Source: DASUPK01 sp963736305 (GTDB lineage Bacteria; Actinomycetota; Thermoleophilia; Solirubrobacterales; 70-9). Taken from it: a stretch of DNA of 64,000 nucleotides. Each line of letters starts with the position of its first letter. The first letter of the stretch is position 1. The position numbers and the translations under genes were made by a program. Below the pieces are notes generated by a model. The model was not told the DNA's origin. It ran no database searches and saw only the letters and a list, made by a program, of their open reading frames with translations. This document shows, one piece after another, positions 1 through 8,752 of this stretch. The stretch is from assembly GCA_963736305.1 (NCBI GenBank), contig CAVTOD010000005.1, forward strand, positions 868,001-932,000, given 5' to 3'.

Positions 1-209
1 CGCCCGCGCCCGCTGACGTCGACCGGAACGACCCTGACCCCCCCGAGCGCGAGGTCCGCCGCCTCTCGATTGACGAACGCGACCAGCTCCAGGTCGGGGC
101 GCACCTCGGCGAGCTTCGGAACGAGGTTCCGCGCGTAGACCTCGCTGCCGCCGGTTTCGCCGGGGACGAGATAGAGCAGGTTGAGGCCGACGCGGCGAAG
201 TTCGCTCAC
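1..209 (-). CDS. Glycosyltransferase, N-terminal fragment cut by window edge
   Basis: The first 69 or so codons of a reading frame that leaves the window at base 1. The visible part begins SELRRVGLNLLYLVPGETGG and continues with SEVYARNLVPKLAE, the layout of the N-terminal Rossmann half of GT-B (GT4-like) glycosyltransferases, where a GG(S/A)E glycine loop follows the first strand. A GTG start at 207-209 overlaps the stop of the upstream glycosyltransferase by 4 bp (GTGA), so the two are translationally coupled in a minus-strand operon. Acceptor and donor cannot be inferred from this fragment. Confidence 0.7.
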   Translation of the reverse strand, partial: MSELRRVGLNLLYLVPGETGGSEVYARNLVPKLAEVRPDLELVAFVNREAADLALGGVRVVPVDVSGRG

Positions 210-1279
210 TGGTGCGGCCTCCTCGCGGCGGCGGACAGGATCGCCTCGAGCGCCTGCTCAGGGCCGAAGCGATGGCGGAGCACTTCGAGGGGCGCAGGAG
301 CCGACGGCAGATCGGCGAGCCGCGCCTCGAGCTCGGCGGATCCCTCATAGGGCCGTACGGGCAGCCCCGCGTAGTCGGGCTCCGAGAAGACGCGGCGCCG
401 CACCAGCGCGGGGCGGCCGTGAGCGAGCGCCTCGACGATCACCATCCCTTGGCCCTCGAAGCTCCCCGTCGAGGGGACGACCAGGACGTCGATCGAGTCG
501 AAGAACGGTCCCAGGTCGTCGACCGGGTCGAGCACAGAGACGCGCTCGCCCAGCCCGAGCGCCTGAATCCTCTGCTTGACCTCCTCGGTGTAGGCCGCGT
601 CCTCGGGGCGGCCGGCGAAGAGCGCCCGCGACCACGATCCGGCGGCGGCGAGCTCCTCGACCAGGTCCAGCTGGCCCTTCCCCGGGATGAAGCGGGCGAG
701 GACACCGATTACGGGTTCCCCGTTCCGGCGCGGCTCGCGCGAGGCCTCGTTGAACTCATCCGAGTTGAGAAAGAGGTTCGACTCCCAGACCGGGACGCCG
801 GGAAGACGCTCGTGGCAGAGCGCGGCGATTCTGCCGCCCATCGCCACCAACGAGCCGACGTGGCGGTAGGCGAGGCGGCCGCTAACCCGGGCGAGGGTGT
901 CCCGCTCGTGCACGATCTGCACGATCGGGGGCCGGTGACGCAGCGTCAGCGCAGCCGCGGTGAGGTAGGCCTGGGCTCTCGCGGTGTTGCCGATCGCGAT
1001 CGCACCTGGCCCCATTCGTCCCAGCATTGAGCGGACGGCCAGGACGGCGCCAGGCCAGCGCGGAACCCCGCGCGGGCCGAGCGGGGGGAACGACGCGGGT
1101 TCGTAAGCGATGCCCTCGGCGAGGCACCGGCGGGCCATGTCGCTGGCGTCGGGGCAGACGATCCGTAGCTCTGAGCCGTCTTGCGTCGCCAGGTACCTCC
1201 CCAGCCGCAGCGCAAAGACCTCGGCGCCGCCCACGATCGGGGCGTCGTCGAACAGCCAGAGCTCGGAGCCCTCAGCCAA
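206..1279 (-). CDS. GT4-family glycosyltransferase
   Basis: A 357-residue GT-B glycosyltransferase, probably adding a sugar to a lipid-linked intermediate at the inner membrane face. Residues about 8-25 (LWLFDDAPIVGGAEVFAL) are the N-terminal glycine-rich loop. The C-terminal half has VIGVLARFIPGKGQLDLVEE (start of the donor-binding domain) and STGSFEGQGMVIVEALAHGRP, the GT4 E-x7-E region that contacts the nucleotide sugar. Its 3' end overlaps the next glycosyltransferase by 4 bp and its 5' end overlaps the GT2 gene by 8 bp, so this is one operon. Family is clear; sugar specificity is not. Confidence 0.85.
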   Translation of the reverse strand: MAEGSELWLFDDAPIVGGAEVFALRLGRYLATQDGSELRIVCPDASDMARRCLAEGIAYEPASFPPLGPRGVPRWPGAVLAVRSMLGRMGPGAIAIGNTARAQAYLTAAALTLRHRPPIVQIVHERDTLARVSGRLAYRHVGSLVAMGGRIAALCHERLPGVPVWESNLFLNSDEFNEASREPRRNGEPVIGVLARFIPGKGQLDLVEELAAAGSWSRALFAGRPEDAAYTEEVKQRIQALGLGERVSVLDPVDDLGPFFDSIDVLVVPSTGSFEGQGMVIVEALAHGRPALVRRRVFSEPDYAGLPVRPYEGSAELEARLADLPSAPAPLEVLRHRFGPEQALEAILSAAARRPHQ

Positions 1280-2054
1280 GGCGACGGCGCACGGCTTTGC
1301 GAATCGGCAGCGAGCTCACGTCCACCACGCGCTTCATGTCGTAGAGCAGGATCCGCGGGGCGGTCCGCCCGGAGTAGCCGCCGTAGCGGCGGCGGACACG
1401 GAAGTCCTCGCGGACCAGACGCCAGCTGATCTCGGTCGTGGCGCTGCGGCCGTGCCGGCGGAGGTAGGCGAGCGTCGCATGGCAGCGGGCGGCTCGCACG
1501 TGCGGGGCAATCCGCAGGTAGAGGTCGTAGTCCATGGCCATCCGGAGGCCGGTGTCGAAGTCCCCATAGCGCTCGAAGAGGGAGCGGCGAAAGAGGGCGG
1601 CGCCCGAGAAGAGCTCGAAGCCCTCCGTCAGCAGCCTGTGTCGGTCGAGCGTGTCCGCCACCTCGAACTTCCGGATCACGGAGCCGCGCTCGTCGACGTA
1701 CCCGTAGTCGCCGTAGATCAGGTCCACGTCGTCGGTGGCAAGCGGGGTGGCCTTCTCGAACGCGTCGTCCGCGAGCAGATCGTCGGCGTTCAGCCAGACG
1801 ACCCAGTCGCCGCGGGCGCGGCGCAGCGCCCGGTTGAGCGCATCGGACTGGCCCGCGTCGGGCTCGCTGACGACCGAGATGCGAGGGTCTCCGATCGCCT
1901 CGATCACGGCCAGCGTCCCGTCGCGGGACCCTCCGTCCTGGACCAGCACCTCGAGCGGCGGGATCCGCTGGTCCAAAGCGCTCCGAATCGCCGCGGCTAT
2001 GAACTCCTCGGCGTTCAGGCTCGGCACGAGCACCGAGATCGACGGCTCGGACAC
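1272..2054 (-). CDS. GT2-family glycosyltransferase
   Basis: A 260-residue GT-A enzyme. It opens with SISVLVPSLNAEEFIAAAIR, then VLVQDGGSRDGT (UDP-binding strand) and a metal-binding motif in WVVWLNADDLL (the DxD position reads ADD). About 260 residues with no membrane segment fits soluble GT2 enzymes that add one sugar during polysaccharide assembly. It lies between a GT61-like gene (12 bp upstream) and a GT4 gene (8-bp overlap) in the same operon. Confidence 0.87.
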   Translation of the reverse strand: MSEPSISVLVPSLNAEEFIAAAIRSALDQRIPPLEVLVQDGGSRDGTLAVIEAIGDPRISVVSEPDAGQSDALNRALRRARGDWVVWLNADDLLADDAFEKATPLATDDVDLIYGDYGYVDERGSVIRKFEVADTLDRHRLLTEGFELFSGAALFRRSLFERYGDFDTGLRMAMDYDLYLRIAPHVRAARCHATLAYLRRHGRSATTEISWRLVREDFRVRRRYGGYSGRTAPRILLYDMKRVVDVSSLPIRKAVRRRLG

Positions 2055-2066
2055 GACGGGTCTTCC

Positions 2067-3185
2067 CTAGACGACGCCGGCCGCGTCGAGGGTTCGTTCG
2101 AGCTCGAGGGGGTCGACGTGCAGGTCCGCCCGCCCGGCGGGCTGGCAGCGCATGTACCAGTAGTCGAGCCGCTGGGCGTTCGCCTGTGCGAAGTAGCACG
2201 GTCGCGTCATGTCGGTTCGGTGTAGCTCGATCACGGTCGCGGTGGTCGCCATGCAGATGTTCGCCAGGCCGGCTCCGTGTGGCCCGAGGACGACCTCCGC
2301 CTCCGCAAACCTTCGGAGCTGTTCCCTCAGGCTGAGCTCGCTGCCGACGATGGTCTCAAAGCCGCGCCTTCCCAGCACGGCTGTCACCTCGGATTCGTTG
2401 ACGATCCGACGCACTCTCGCGTCCCCGCGCGAGACGTAGAGGCGACGATCGTTGCGCTGCGGGGCTGGCGCCAGGCGCTCGCGCAGCCAGCGCAGGCCCC
2501 ACCGGGGAGGATTGCCCGAAGGTGCGATGAGGGACGGGAACACGAGCTCGTCCGCCGTGATGTGGTCGCCGGAATACGGGCGCCGGCGCTCCGGCGGGAC
2601 GCCGGCGAGGGTCAGGCCCTCCTCCTGTGCGGGACTGAGATTTGCCGGCACGAGGACCTCCGCCTCGGGATGGTCGTCGAGGGGCAAGAGGACCGTGCGC
2701 GGCAGGAGCTCGAGCAGCCAGTGATACCACTCCCGACCCCATGGGCCGACCAGGACCAGCAGGCGCCCGGGTACTCGCCGGGCGCGGGCCAGCCCTGCAT
2801 GCATCAGTGGATTCCCAACCAGCTGCTCCTCGTCGAAGGTCGACTCTGCCAGAACCCTTCGGTCGTGCGTGAGCACCAGCGGCTGGCGGCCCGCCACCCG
2901 GCCCCCGGGGATCGAGACACGCCAGGAGTCCCAGTCGACATGCGTCCACCCCCGGGCCAGCAGTTCGTCCTCCGGGCCGAGCGTGCGGCCCGGTCGGCCC
3001 TCGAAGCGCTCGGAATCGACGATCGGGGTGAAGCGCTCGGGCTCCGAGAGCTCTCCTGCTACGTAGTCGCGGGCGGACGCGACCACCCCGGTGGTCGTCT
3101 CGCGGGACAGCAGCATCCGCTGTGCCGTGCGAGTGCGTCGCCGCAAGACGGAATCCGTCCCGAACTTTTCGGCGAGGCTCAGCAC
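2067..3185 (-). CDS. GT61-family (DUF563) glycosyltransferase
   Basis: About 372 residues. The central LLVLVGPWGREWYHWLLELL resembles the GT61 motif in which a Trp-His pair precedes a Leu-rich helix. Near the C-terminus, FAEAEVVLGPHGAGLANICM is the hallmark GPHGAGL segment, followed by VIELHRTD. Start chosen at GTG 3185 because a TAGATT box lies 10 nt upstream on this strand, matching the near-leaderless arrangement of other genes here; an in-frame TTG at 3212 is the alternative. It is the first gene of the minus-strand glycosyltransferase operon and diverges from the methyltransferase-like gene at 3265. Confidence 0.8.
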   Translation of the reverse strand: MLSLAEKFGTDSVLRRRTRTAQRMLLSRETTTGVVASARDYVAGELSEPERFTPIVDSERFEGRPGRTLGPEDELLARGWTHVDWDSWRVSIPGGRVAGRQPLVLTHDRRVLAESTFDEEQLVGNPLMHAGLARARRVPGRLLVLVGPWGREWYHWLLELLPRTVLLPLDDHPEAEVLVPANLSPAQEEGLTLAGVPPERRRPYSGDHITADELVFPSLIAPSGNPPRWGLRWLRERLAPAPQRNDRRLYVSRGDARVRRIVNESEVTAVLGRRGFETIVGSELSLREQLRRFAEAEVVLGPHGAGLANICMATTATVIELHRTDMTRPCYFAQANAQRLDYWYMRCQPAGRADLHVDPLELERTLDAAGVV

Positions 3186-3264
3186 GAGCCCGCCGAATCT
3201 AGCCTCGGCCAATCGTCTCGCCTCGCACGGTGCGTGGCAACGTAGCTGCTATGACACGCGCACC

Positions 3265-3957
3265 GTGGCCATTCGCCTGACACTCCCGCATCGCTACGAC
3301 TTCGGGTCCGATTCGTCCGTCGTCGGGGACGACCTGCTGCGTCCACAGGCGTGGGACTCGCTGCGACTGGAGACGAGCGGGCCCTTCTCGATCGCCGCGG
3401 ACCGCACCGAGCTCGAGGCTCAGGCGGACGCCCGACCCGAGATCGGCGAGCGCATGCGAGCGGTGGACGCCTGGTTGCGCGAGCGCGGCGCCAAGGCGGT
3501 CGTCTCCTACGGCGCGGGTGGCGGGCTGCCCGAGCTTTGGTTGCTGAGAATCGATCCGGAGCGCAGGCTCGTGCTGACCGACTACGCACCGGAAACCGTC
3601 AGTCGCCTGCGCGGACTGCTTCCCGAGGCGGAGGTCCAGCGACACGACCTGCTTCGCGCCCCGCCCCTCGAGGCCGACGTGCATATGTTTCACCGGATCG
3701 ATACCGAGCTCGACAACGATCAGTGGCGCGACGTCTACCGGCGGTTCGCCGGCGAGACGATCCTCTTGGTGGCCACCGGGATCCTGCCGACCGACGAGAT
3801 TCCGAAGCAGGTCCTCAGCGCCTTCCGCAACCGCCACGCGACCCGCGCCGGTTGGACGCGCACCCGCGCCGCCTTCGAATCGCTCTGGCGCAAGACCCAC
3901 AGAGGCACCCCGATGAGGCTGGTCGACCTCGAGGGTTGGGCGCTCGAGCCGCGTTGA
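3265..3957 (+). CDS. Probable class I SAM-dependent methyltransferase
   Basis: A 230-residue protein with a Rossmann-type segment at about residues 75-110: AVVSYGAGGGLPELWLL (glycine-rich motif I) and then LVLTDYAPETV, with the acidic residue at the end of strand 2 that usually contacts the ribose of SAM. The N-terminal 60 residues match nothing I know. GTG at 3265 is the first plausible start after the divergent promoter region. The stop TGA overlaps the TTG start of the following epimerase (TTGA), so the two are coupled. The fold is reasonably clear; substrate unknown. Confidence 0.6.
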   Translation: MAIRLTLPHRYDFGSDSSVVGDDLLRPQAWDSLRLETSGPFSIAADRTELEAQADARPEIGERMRAVDAWLRERGAKAVVSYGAGGGLPELWLLRIDPERRLVLTDYAPETVSRLRGLLPEAEVQRHDLLRAPPLEADVHMFHRIDTELDNDQWRDVYRRFAGETILLVATGILPTDEIPKQVLSAFRNRHATRAGWTRTRAAFESLWRKTHRGTPMRLVDLEGWALEPR

Positions 3958-4958
3958 ACGAGGTAGACCACAGCGCCTATTCCGGCGCAAGCGCCCTCGT
4001 CACCGGGGGGCTGGGCTTCATCGGCTCGCATCTGGCGGCGAGGCTCGTCGATCTCGGCGCGACGGTGACGGTCATCGACTCGCTCATTCCCGAGTACGGG
4101 GGCAACCTCTACAACGTGCGCGAGATCGAGGATCGGGTCCGGATCAGCTTCACGGACATCCGCGATCCCTGGTCGATGCGCTACCTGGTCGGGGGCCAGG
4201 ACTTCATCTTCAACCTCGCTGGGCAGGTCAGCCACATCGACTCCATGGAGGACCCCCAGACCGACCTCGACATCAACTGCAAGAGCCAGCTCTCCCTGCT
4301 CGAGGCGCTGCGGGACAACAACCCAGACGCCCGCGTGGTCTTCGCCGCGTCGCGGCAGCAGTACGGGCGCCCGCAGTCCGTGCCCGTCACCGAAGACCAC
4401 CCGCTCGTCCCGGTCGACGTCAACGGGATCAACCTGATCGCCGGAGAGTCCTACCACCTGCTCTACAACGACGTGCACGGGATCCCCGCCGTCTCCCTGC
4501 GGCTGACCAACACCTACGGCCCGCACCTGCTGATGAAACACGGGCGCCAGGGCTTCATCACCACCTTCCTGCGCCTGGCGATCGAGGGCAAGGACATCCA
4601 GGTCTTCGGCGACGGCTCCCAGCTGCGCGACTTCACCTACGTCTCGGATGCCGTGGCCGCCTTCCTCTCGGTCGCGCTGGTCGACTCCGCCTACGGACAG
4701 GCTCTGAACGTCGGCGGCCAGGAGCCCGTCTCGCTGCTCGAGGTCGCCGAGCTCTGCCAGGAGATAGCCGGCGCTGGGGGCGGCGTCGAGAAGGCGCCCT
4801 GGCCCCCCGATCGCGAGAAGATCGACATCGGCTCGATCTACGTCTCCCATGACCGTCTCACGGAGCTGACCGGCTGGGCCCCGCGGGTGTCGCTGCGCGA
4901 GGGCCTGGAGCGAACGATCGGCTTCTACAGGGAGCACGGCGACCAGTACTGGACGTGA
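3954..4958 (+). CDS. NAD-dependent epimerase/dehydratase family protein with altered active site
   Basis: A 334-residue extended-SDR protein. ALVTGGLGFIGSHLAARL is the N-terminal NAD(P)-binding motif, LRLTNTYGPHLLMKHG and VFGDGSQLRDFTYVSD are standard for sugar epimerases and dehydratases, and LNVGGQEPVSL closes the Rossmann region. At the catalytic YxxxK position the sequence is NGINL (inside VDVNGINLIAGES), so both Tyr and Lys are absent. From memory, a related group of epimerases reads NGINK there, so loss of Lys would be particular to this protein. TTG start overlaps the upstream TGA by 2 nt. Normally such enzymes act on UDP-, GDP- or CDP-sugars; this copy may bind without the standard chemistry. 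Confidence 0.8.
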   Translation: MNEVDHSAYSGASALVTGGLGFIGSHLAARLVDLGATVTVIDSLIPEYGGNLYNVREIEDRVRISFTDIRDPWSMRYLVGGQDFIFNLAGQVSHIDSMEDPQTDLDINCKSQLSLLEALRDNNPDARVVFAASRQQYGRPQSVPVTEDHPLVPVDVNGINLIAGESYHLLYNDVHGIPAVSLRLTNTYGPHLLMKHGRQGFITTFLRLAIEGKDIQVFGDGSQLRDFTYVSDAVAAFLSVALVDSAYGQALNVGGQEPVSLLEVAELCQEIAGAGGGVEKAPWPPDREKIDIGSIYVSHDRLTELTGWAPRVSLREGLERTIGFYREHGDQYWT

Positions 4959-5290
4959 CGCGGTACTTCGAGACGCGCTTCCAGGCCGATCCGCGGCGTG
5001 ATCGGATGCACGATGAGGGTGGTCTCCGGACCTGCCGCTCGAACCCTCCTGCCGTACTACTCGGCGACCAGCGGAGAATTCGGAACCGAGATGGTGCTGC
5101 TGTCGGTGATTGGCGGCTGGCGCGTTGTCCAGCTGCCGGTCAACTACCGGGCCCGCCGCGGAGGGCAGGGAACGACCGAGAGCTTCTGGAAATCGGGTTG
5201 GGATCGGTCTGCAGATGCTCCGGCTGCTCGGCTCCTACTGGCTGAGGAGACGACGCATCGCGGCTCCGCTTCGCCGCAGCGGGCTCGTCT
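4959..5290 (+). pseudogene. Remnant of a DPM1-like GT2 glycosyltransferase (C-terminal part only)
   Basis: No intact gene occupies 4959-5460. In one frame (about 5000-5200) the translation reads TSGEFGTEMVLLSVIGGW and then RVVQLPVNYRARRGGQGTTE, which matches the C-terminal part of dolichol-phosphate-mannose-synthase-like GT2 enzymes, where a conserved VPVNYRxR motif is followed by a helix. The helix (VGIGLQMLRLLGSYWLRRRR) is encoded in a different frame from about 5195 on, so at least one frameshift is present and the whole N-terminal catalytic half is missing. The remaining bases (5291-5460) hold a GC-rich hairpin and a possible -10 box (TACGAT, 5445-5450). Confidence 0.6.
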
Positions 5291-5460
5291 CGGCGCGGGC
5301 GGTACAGCCGGGCCCCCTGGGTCCCGGCGGTGAGCCGAGGCACATGTTCCCGTGGGTGCGGTTCCCTCAGCGGCGTCGCCGGAGGACGCCGAGCGGAGTG
5401 GGGGCTGGGCCCGGACTGGATCGTTAGGCCGATCCCCGGATCTCTACGATTCGCCGCCCC

Positions 5461-6606
5461 GTGCGGATCGCCGTCGTCGACACCTATTACGGGGGATTCC
5501 TCGAGCACCACTACGAGGTGCGGCCCGGTCTGCCGGACCGCTCCTACCGGGAGCAGCTCGAGTCCCTGATCGAGGGCTGCTTCGGCACCTCGGACGCCTA
5601 CTCGTTCCACCTCAGGGAGCTCGGTCACGACGCGATCGACATCGTCGCCAACTGCACACCGCTCCAGCGCCGCTGGGCGGCGGAGCACGGCCGGCCGGGC
5701 CCGCGCGGCAGCGGGCTCCGAGCGCGGGTCCCGCTGCTGCGCAGGCGGCTGCCGGGCGATCCGTTCCTGCAGCGGACGGCGATCGAGCAGATCGAGGCGC
5801 ACCAGGCCGAGGTCGTCTACGCCCAGAACCTCTCCTTCTTCAGCCCGTCCCAGCTCGACCTGCTCAAGGGCCAGGGACGGTTCCTCGCCGGGCAGATCTC
5901 CTCCGAGCTGCCCGATGAGGACCTGGTTCGCCGCTTCGACCTGCTGCTGACCTCCTTTCCCCACTTCATCGAGAGGTTCTCGGCCATGGGGCTGGACAGC
6001 GAGCTTCTCCAGATCGGCTTCTACGGCCGTGTCCTCGACCGCCTGCGTCGGGAGGGAATCGACCTTGCTCCGGACGCCGAGCGCGAGCATCCGCTCGCCT
6101 TCGTGGGCGGCCTCGATCGCTCGTACGGGCAGCACCGCGCCGGAGCCGAGCTGCTCGAGCGGGTCGCCGCGCGATTTCCGCTCGCGGTGTGGGGCTACGG
6201 GGCGGAGCGGCTGCCCGCCGAGTCCGCCCTGCGCCGGGCGTACCGCGGGCAGGCGTGGGGGATCGACATGTACCGCGTGCTCGCCCGCTCGCGGATCGTC
6301 GTCAATCGCCACGGGCCCGTCGCGGAGGGATACGCCAACAATATGCGCCTCTTCGAGGCGACCGGCACCGGGGCGATGCTCGTGACGGAGGTTGCGCCCA
6401 ACCTCGCCGAGTATTTCGAGCCTGGCCGAGAGGTCGTTACCTATGATGGCCCGGACGACCTGATGGACAAGCTGAGCCACTACCTCGAGCACGATGACGA
6501 GCGCCGGGCCATCGCCGCGGCCGGGCAGGCGCGGACGCTGCGCGACCACACCTACGCACAGGTGATGGGGCGGCTCGCCCCCATCCTCGAGGCCCGTCTG
6601 CGGTGA
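5461..6606 (+). CDS. CgeB-like glycosyltransferase
   Basis: A 381-residue GT-B-like protein starting at GTG (IAVVDTYYGGFLEHHYE). The N-terminal half has VVYAQNLSFFSPSQL; the C-terminal half has LAFVGGLDRSYGQHR, then RIVVNRHGPVAEGYANNMRL and FEATGTGAMLVTEVAPNL. That is the layout of the glycosyl-transferase group-1 variant in CgeB and related spore or surface proteins, including the asparagine/arginine-rich segment and the GTGA loop at the donor site. Its 3' end overlaps the next gene by 4 bp (GTGA), so it begins a plus-strand operon running to the FkbM methyltransferase. Confidence 0.75.
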   Translation: MRIAVVDTYYGGFLEHHYEVRPGLPDRSYREQLESLIEGCFGTSDAYSFHLRELGHDAIDIVANCTPLQRRWAAEHGRPGPRGSGLRARVPLLRRRLPGDPFLQRTAIEQIEAHQAEVVYAQNLSFFSPSQLDLLKGQGRFLAGQISSELPDEDLVRRFDLLLTSFPHFIERFSAMGLDSELLQIGFYGRVLDRLRREGIDLAPDAEREHPLAFVGGLDRSYGQHRAGAELLERVAARFPLAVWGYGAERLPAESALRRAYRGQAWGIDMYRVLARSRIVVNRHGPVAEGYANNMRLFEATGTGAMLVTEVAPNLAEYFEPGREVVTYDGPDDLMDKLSHYLEHDDERRAIAAAGQARTLRDHTYAQVMGRLAPILEARLR

Positions 6607-7631
6607 GCGCGCGGCGCGAGTTCTGCACGCTCTTCGACAGCAACTACCTGATCAAGGCGGTTGCGATGTACCGCTCGCTGGAGCGGCACTGTCCCTCCTT
6701 TCACCTGACCGCCTTCTGCTTCGACGAGGAGGTGGAGCGGCTGCTCGCCAAGCTCGGGCTCGAACATCTCTCGGTCGTGCCGCTCCGAGACCTCGAGGCC
6801 CACGACGCCGCCCTCCTCTCGGTCAAGGGCGACCGCAGTCCCGTCGAGTACTGCTGGACCGCCACCCCGGCGCTCTCGCGGTACATGTTCGAGACGCGCC
6901 CCGAGCTCGGCGAGATCACCTACATAGACGCCGACCTGCTCTTCTTCTCCGACACCGAGACCCTGTTCGACGAGATGGGCGAAGCCTCGGTGCTGATCAT
7001 CCCCCATCGCTTCGCTCCGGAGTACGCAGAGCAGGAGGAGAACGGCATCTACAACGTGCAGTTCATGACCTTCCGCCGCGACGAGCGCGGCCTCGCGGCG
7101 CTTCACTGGTGGCACGACCGCTGCATCGAGTGGTGCTACTACCGGCTCGAGGACGGCAAGCTCGGCGATCAGAAGTATCTCGACGACTGGCCCGAGCGGT
7201 TCGAGGGCGTCCACGTCCTGCATCACGAGGGGGGAGGGCTGGCGCCGTGGAATGTCTCGCAGTACCGCGTCCGGGAGCGGGACGGCGAGGTCTGGGTCGA
7301 CGAGGTGCCGCTCGTCTTCTTCCACTACCACCGGGTCGAGATGCGCCTCAGCGGCCGCCATGCGTGGCGCCCGCCCGGGTACCACGTGCCCCGCTCAGCT
7401 CGGCGCCTCGTCTACCGCCCCTATCTGCAGGCGCTCGAGGAGGCCCTCGCCGAGATCCGCGCCGTCGAGCCCGGCTTCGAGCGCGGGCTGGAGGAGACCC
7501 CGCCGCTGCACGTGCGCATCAACGTCGCTCGGGGTCGCCTCGGTCAGGCGGTGCGCCGGCGCTGGCCGGCGCTCGAGTACGTGCGCTACCCGACCCGGAC
7601 GCTCGCTCGCGCGCGCGGCCGGCCGTCCTGA
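6603..7631 (+). CDS. GT8-like glycosyltransferase (GT-A fold)
   Basis: A 342-residue protein. The N-terminus (FCTLFDSNYLIKAVAMYRSL) is the start seen in glycogenin/GT8-like enzymes, and EITYIDADLLFFSDTETLF contains the DAD metal-binding triad. NGIYNVQFMTFRRDERG and GDQKYLDDWPERF fit the conserved second half, where an Asp-Gln pair precedes the acceptor-site loop. GTG start within a 4-bp overlap with the upstream gene; the aminotransferase follows 5 bp later. Role inferred: one sugar transfer in surface polysaccharide assembly. Confidence 0.75.
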   Translation: MSARREFCTLFDSNYLIKAVAMYRSLERHCPSFHLTAFCFDEEVERLLAKLGLEHLSVVPLRDLEAHDAALLSVKGDRSPVEYCWTATPALSRYMFETRPELGEITYIDADLLFFSDTETLFDEMGEASVLIIPHRFAPEYAEQEENGIYNVQFMTFRRDERGLAALHWWHDRCIEWCYYRLEDGKLGDQKYLDDWPERFEGVHVLHHEGGGLAPWNVSQYRVRERDGEVWVDEVPLVFFHYHRVEMRLSGRHAWRPPGYHVPRSARRLVYRPYLQALEEALAEIRAVEPGFERGLEETPPLHVRINVARGRLGQAVRRRWPALEYVRYPTRTLARARGRPS

Positions 7632-7636
7632 CCGGT

Positions 7637-8752
7637 TTGGAGGTCCCGTTCGTCGATCTGCGGCGGGAGGGCGCGGCGATTCGCGCCGAGCTGGACGCCG
7701 CGATCGGCCGCGTCCTTGACAGCGGCCGCTACCTGCTCGGCGAGGAGGGCCTGGCGTTCGAGGCGGAGTTTGCCGCGGCGATGGGCGCGGAGCACGGCGT
7801 GGGCGTGGCGTCCGGCACCGACGCGGTGGAGCTCGCCCTGCGCGCCGTGGGGATCGGGCCGGGGGACGAGGTGGTCACCCAGGCGAATACCTGCGTTCCG
7901 ACCGTCACCGGGATCGTCCGGGCTGGCGGGACGCCGGTGCTCTGCGACGTGGACCCGAGCTCAGCCGTCATGGACCTCGATTCGCTGGCGGACGCGATCG
8001 GCGAGCGGACGCGAGCCGTCGTGCCCGTGCACCTCTACGGCGAATGCGCCGATACAGAGGCGATCGTCGAGCTGTGCGAGCCGCGCGGCATTGCGGTGGT
8101 TGAGGACTGCGCGCAGTCTCATGGGGCTTCGCTGCGCGACCGCCCCGCCGGGACCATCGGGGCCGCGGGCGCCTTCAGTTTCTACCCGACCAAGAATCTG
8201 GGCGCACTGGGCGACGGCGGGGCGGTGGTCACCGGCGACGAGGCAATCGCGGCGCGCTTGCGCCTGCTCCGTCACTACGGGCAGACGGACCGGTACCGTC
8301 ATCAGAGCTTCGGAGTCAACAGCCGGCTGGACGAGATCCAGGCGGCGGTCCTGCGGGCCAAGCTACCCCACCTGAACGGCTGGACCGAGCGGAGGCGTGA
8401 GATCGCCTCGAGATATTCCGACGCCCTGCGTGACACACCGGTCGAGCCGCTCGTGGAGCTGGGTGACCGCCGGCACGTCTACCACCTCTACGTGGTGCGA
8501 GCCCGCGATCGCGATCGCCTGCAGGCCGACCTCGAGGCCAGGGGGGTGGCGACGCTCATCCACTATCCGATCCCGATCCACCGACAGCAGCCATTCGCCG
8601 ATCTCGCGGCGGGCGTGTCGCTGGAGAACTCGGAGGCGCTCTGCGAGAGCGTGCTCAGCCTGCCACTTTTTCCCGGGCTCACCGACGAGGAGGTCGAGGC
8701 TGTCGCGGCCGCTACCGCGGAGGCGGCCGCCGCTCAACCGGGATCGAGATGA
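7637..8752 (+). CDS. DegT/DnrJ/EryC1/StrS-family sugar aminotransferase
   Basis: A 371-residue PLP-dependent enzyme that makes amino sugars from 3- or 4-keto NDP-sugars. It has VPFVDLRREGAAIRAELDAA at the N-terminus, GVGVASGTDAVELALRAVG (PLP phosphate loop), VVEDCAQSHGA (Asp that contacts the pyridine nitrogen) and FSFYPTKNLGALGDGG, with the catalytic Lys in PTKN. The C-terminal HLYVVRARDRDRLQ and LIHYPIPIHRQQPF are typical. TTG at 7637 is chosen because it directly precedes the conserved EVPFVDL start. The next gene begins within its stop (ATGA). Confidence 0.9.
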   Translation: MEVPFVDLRREGAAIRAELDAAIGRVLDSGRYLLGEEGLAFEAEFAAAMGAEHGVGVASGTDAVELALRAVGIGPGDEVVTQANTCVPTVTGIVRAGGTPVLCDVDPSSAVMDLDSLADAIGERTRAVVPVHLYGECADTEAIVELCEPRGIAVVEDCAQSHGASLRDRPAGTIGAAGAFSFYPTKNLGALGDGGAVVTGDEAIAARLRLLRHYGQTDRYRHQSFGVNSRLDEIQAAVLRAKLPHLNGWTERRREIASRYSDALRDTPVEPLVELGDRRHVYHLYVVRARDRDRLQADLEARGVATLIHYPIPIHRQQPFADLAAGVSLENSEALCESVLSLPLFPGLTDEEVEAVAAATAEAAAAQPGSR

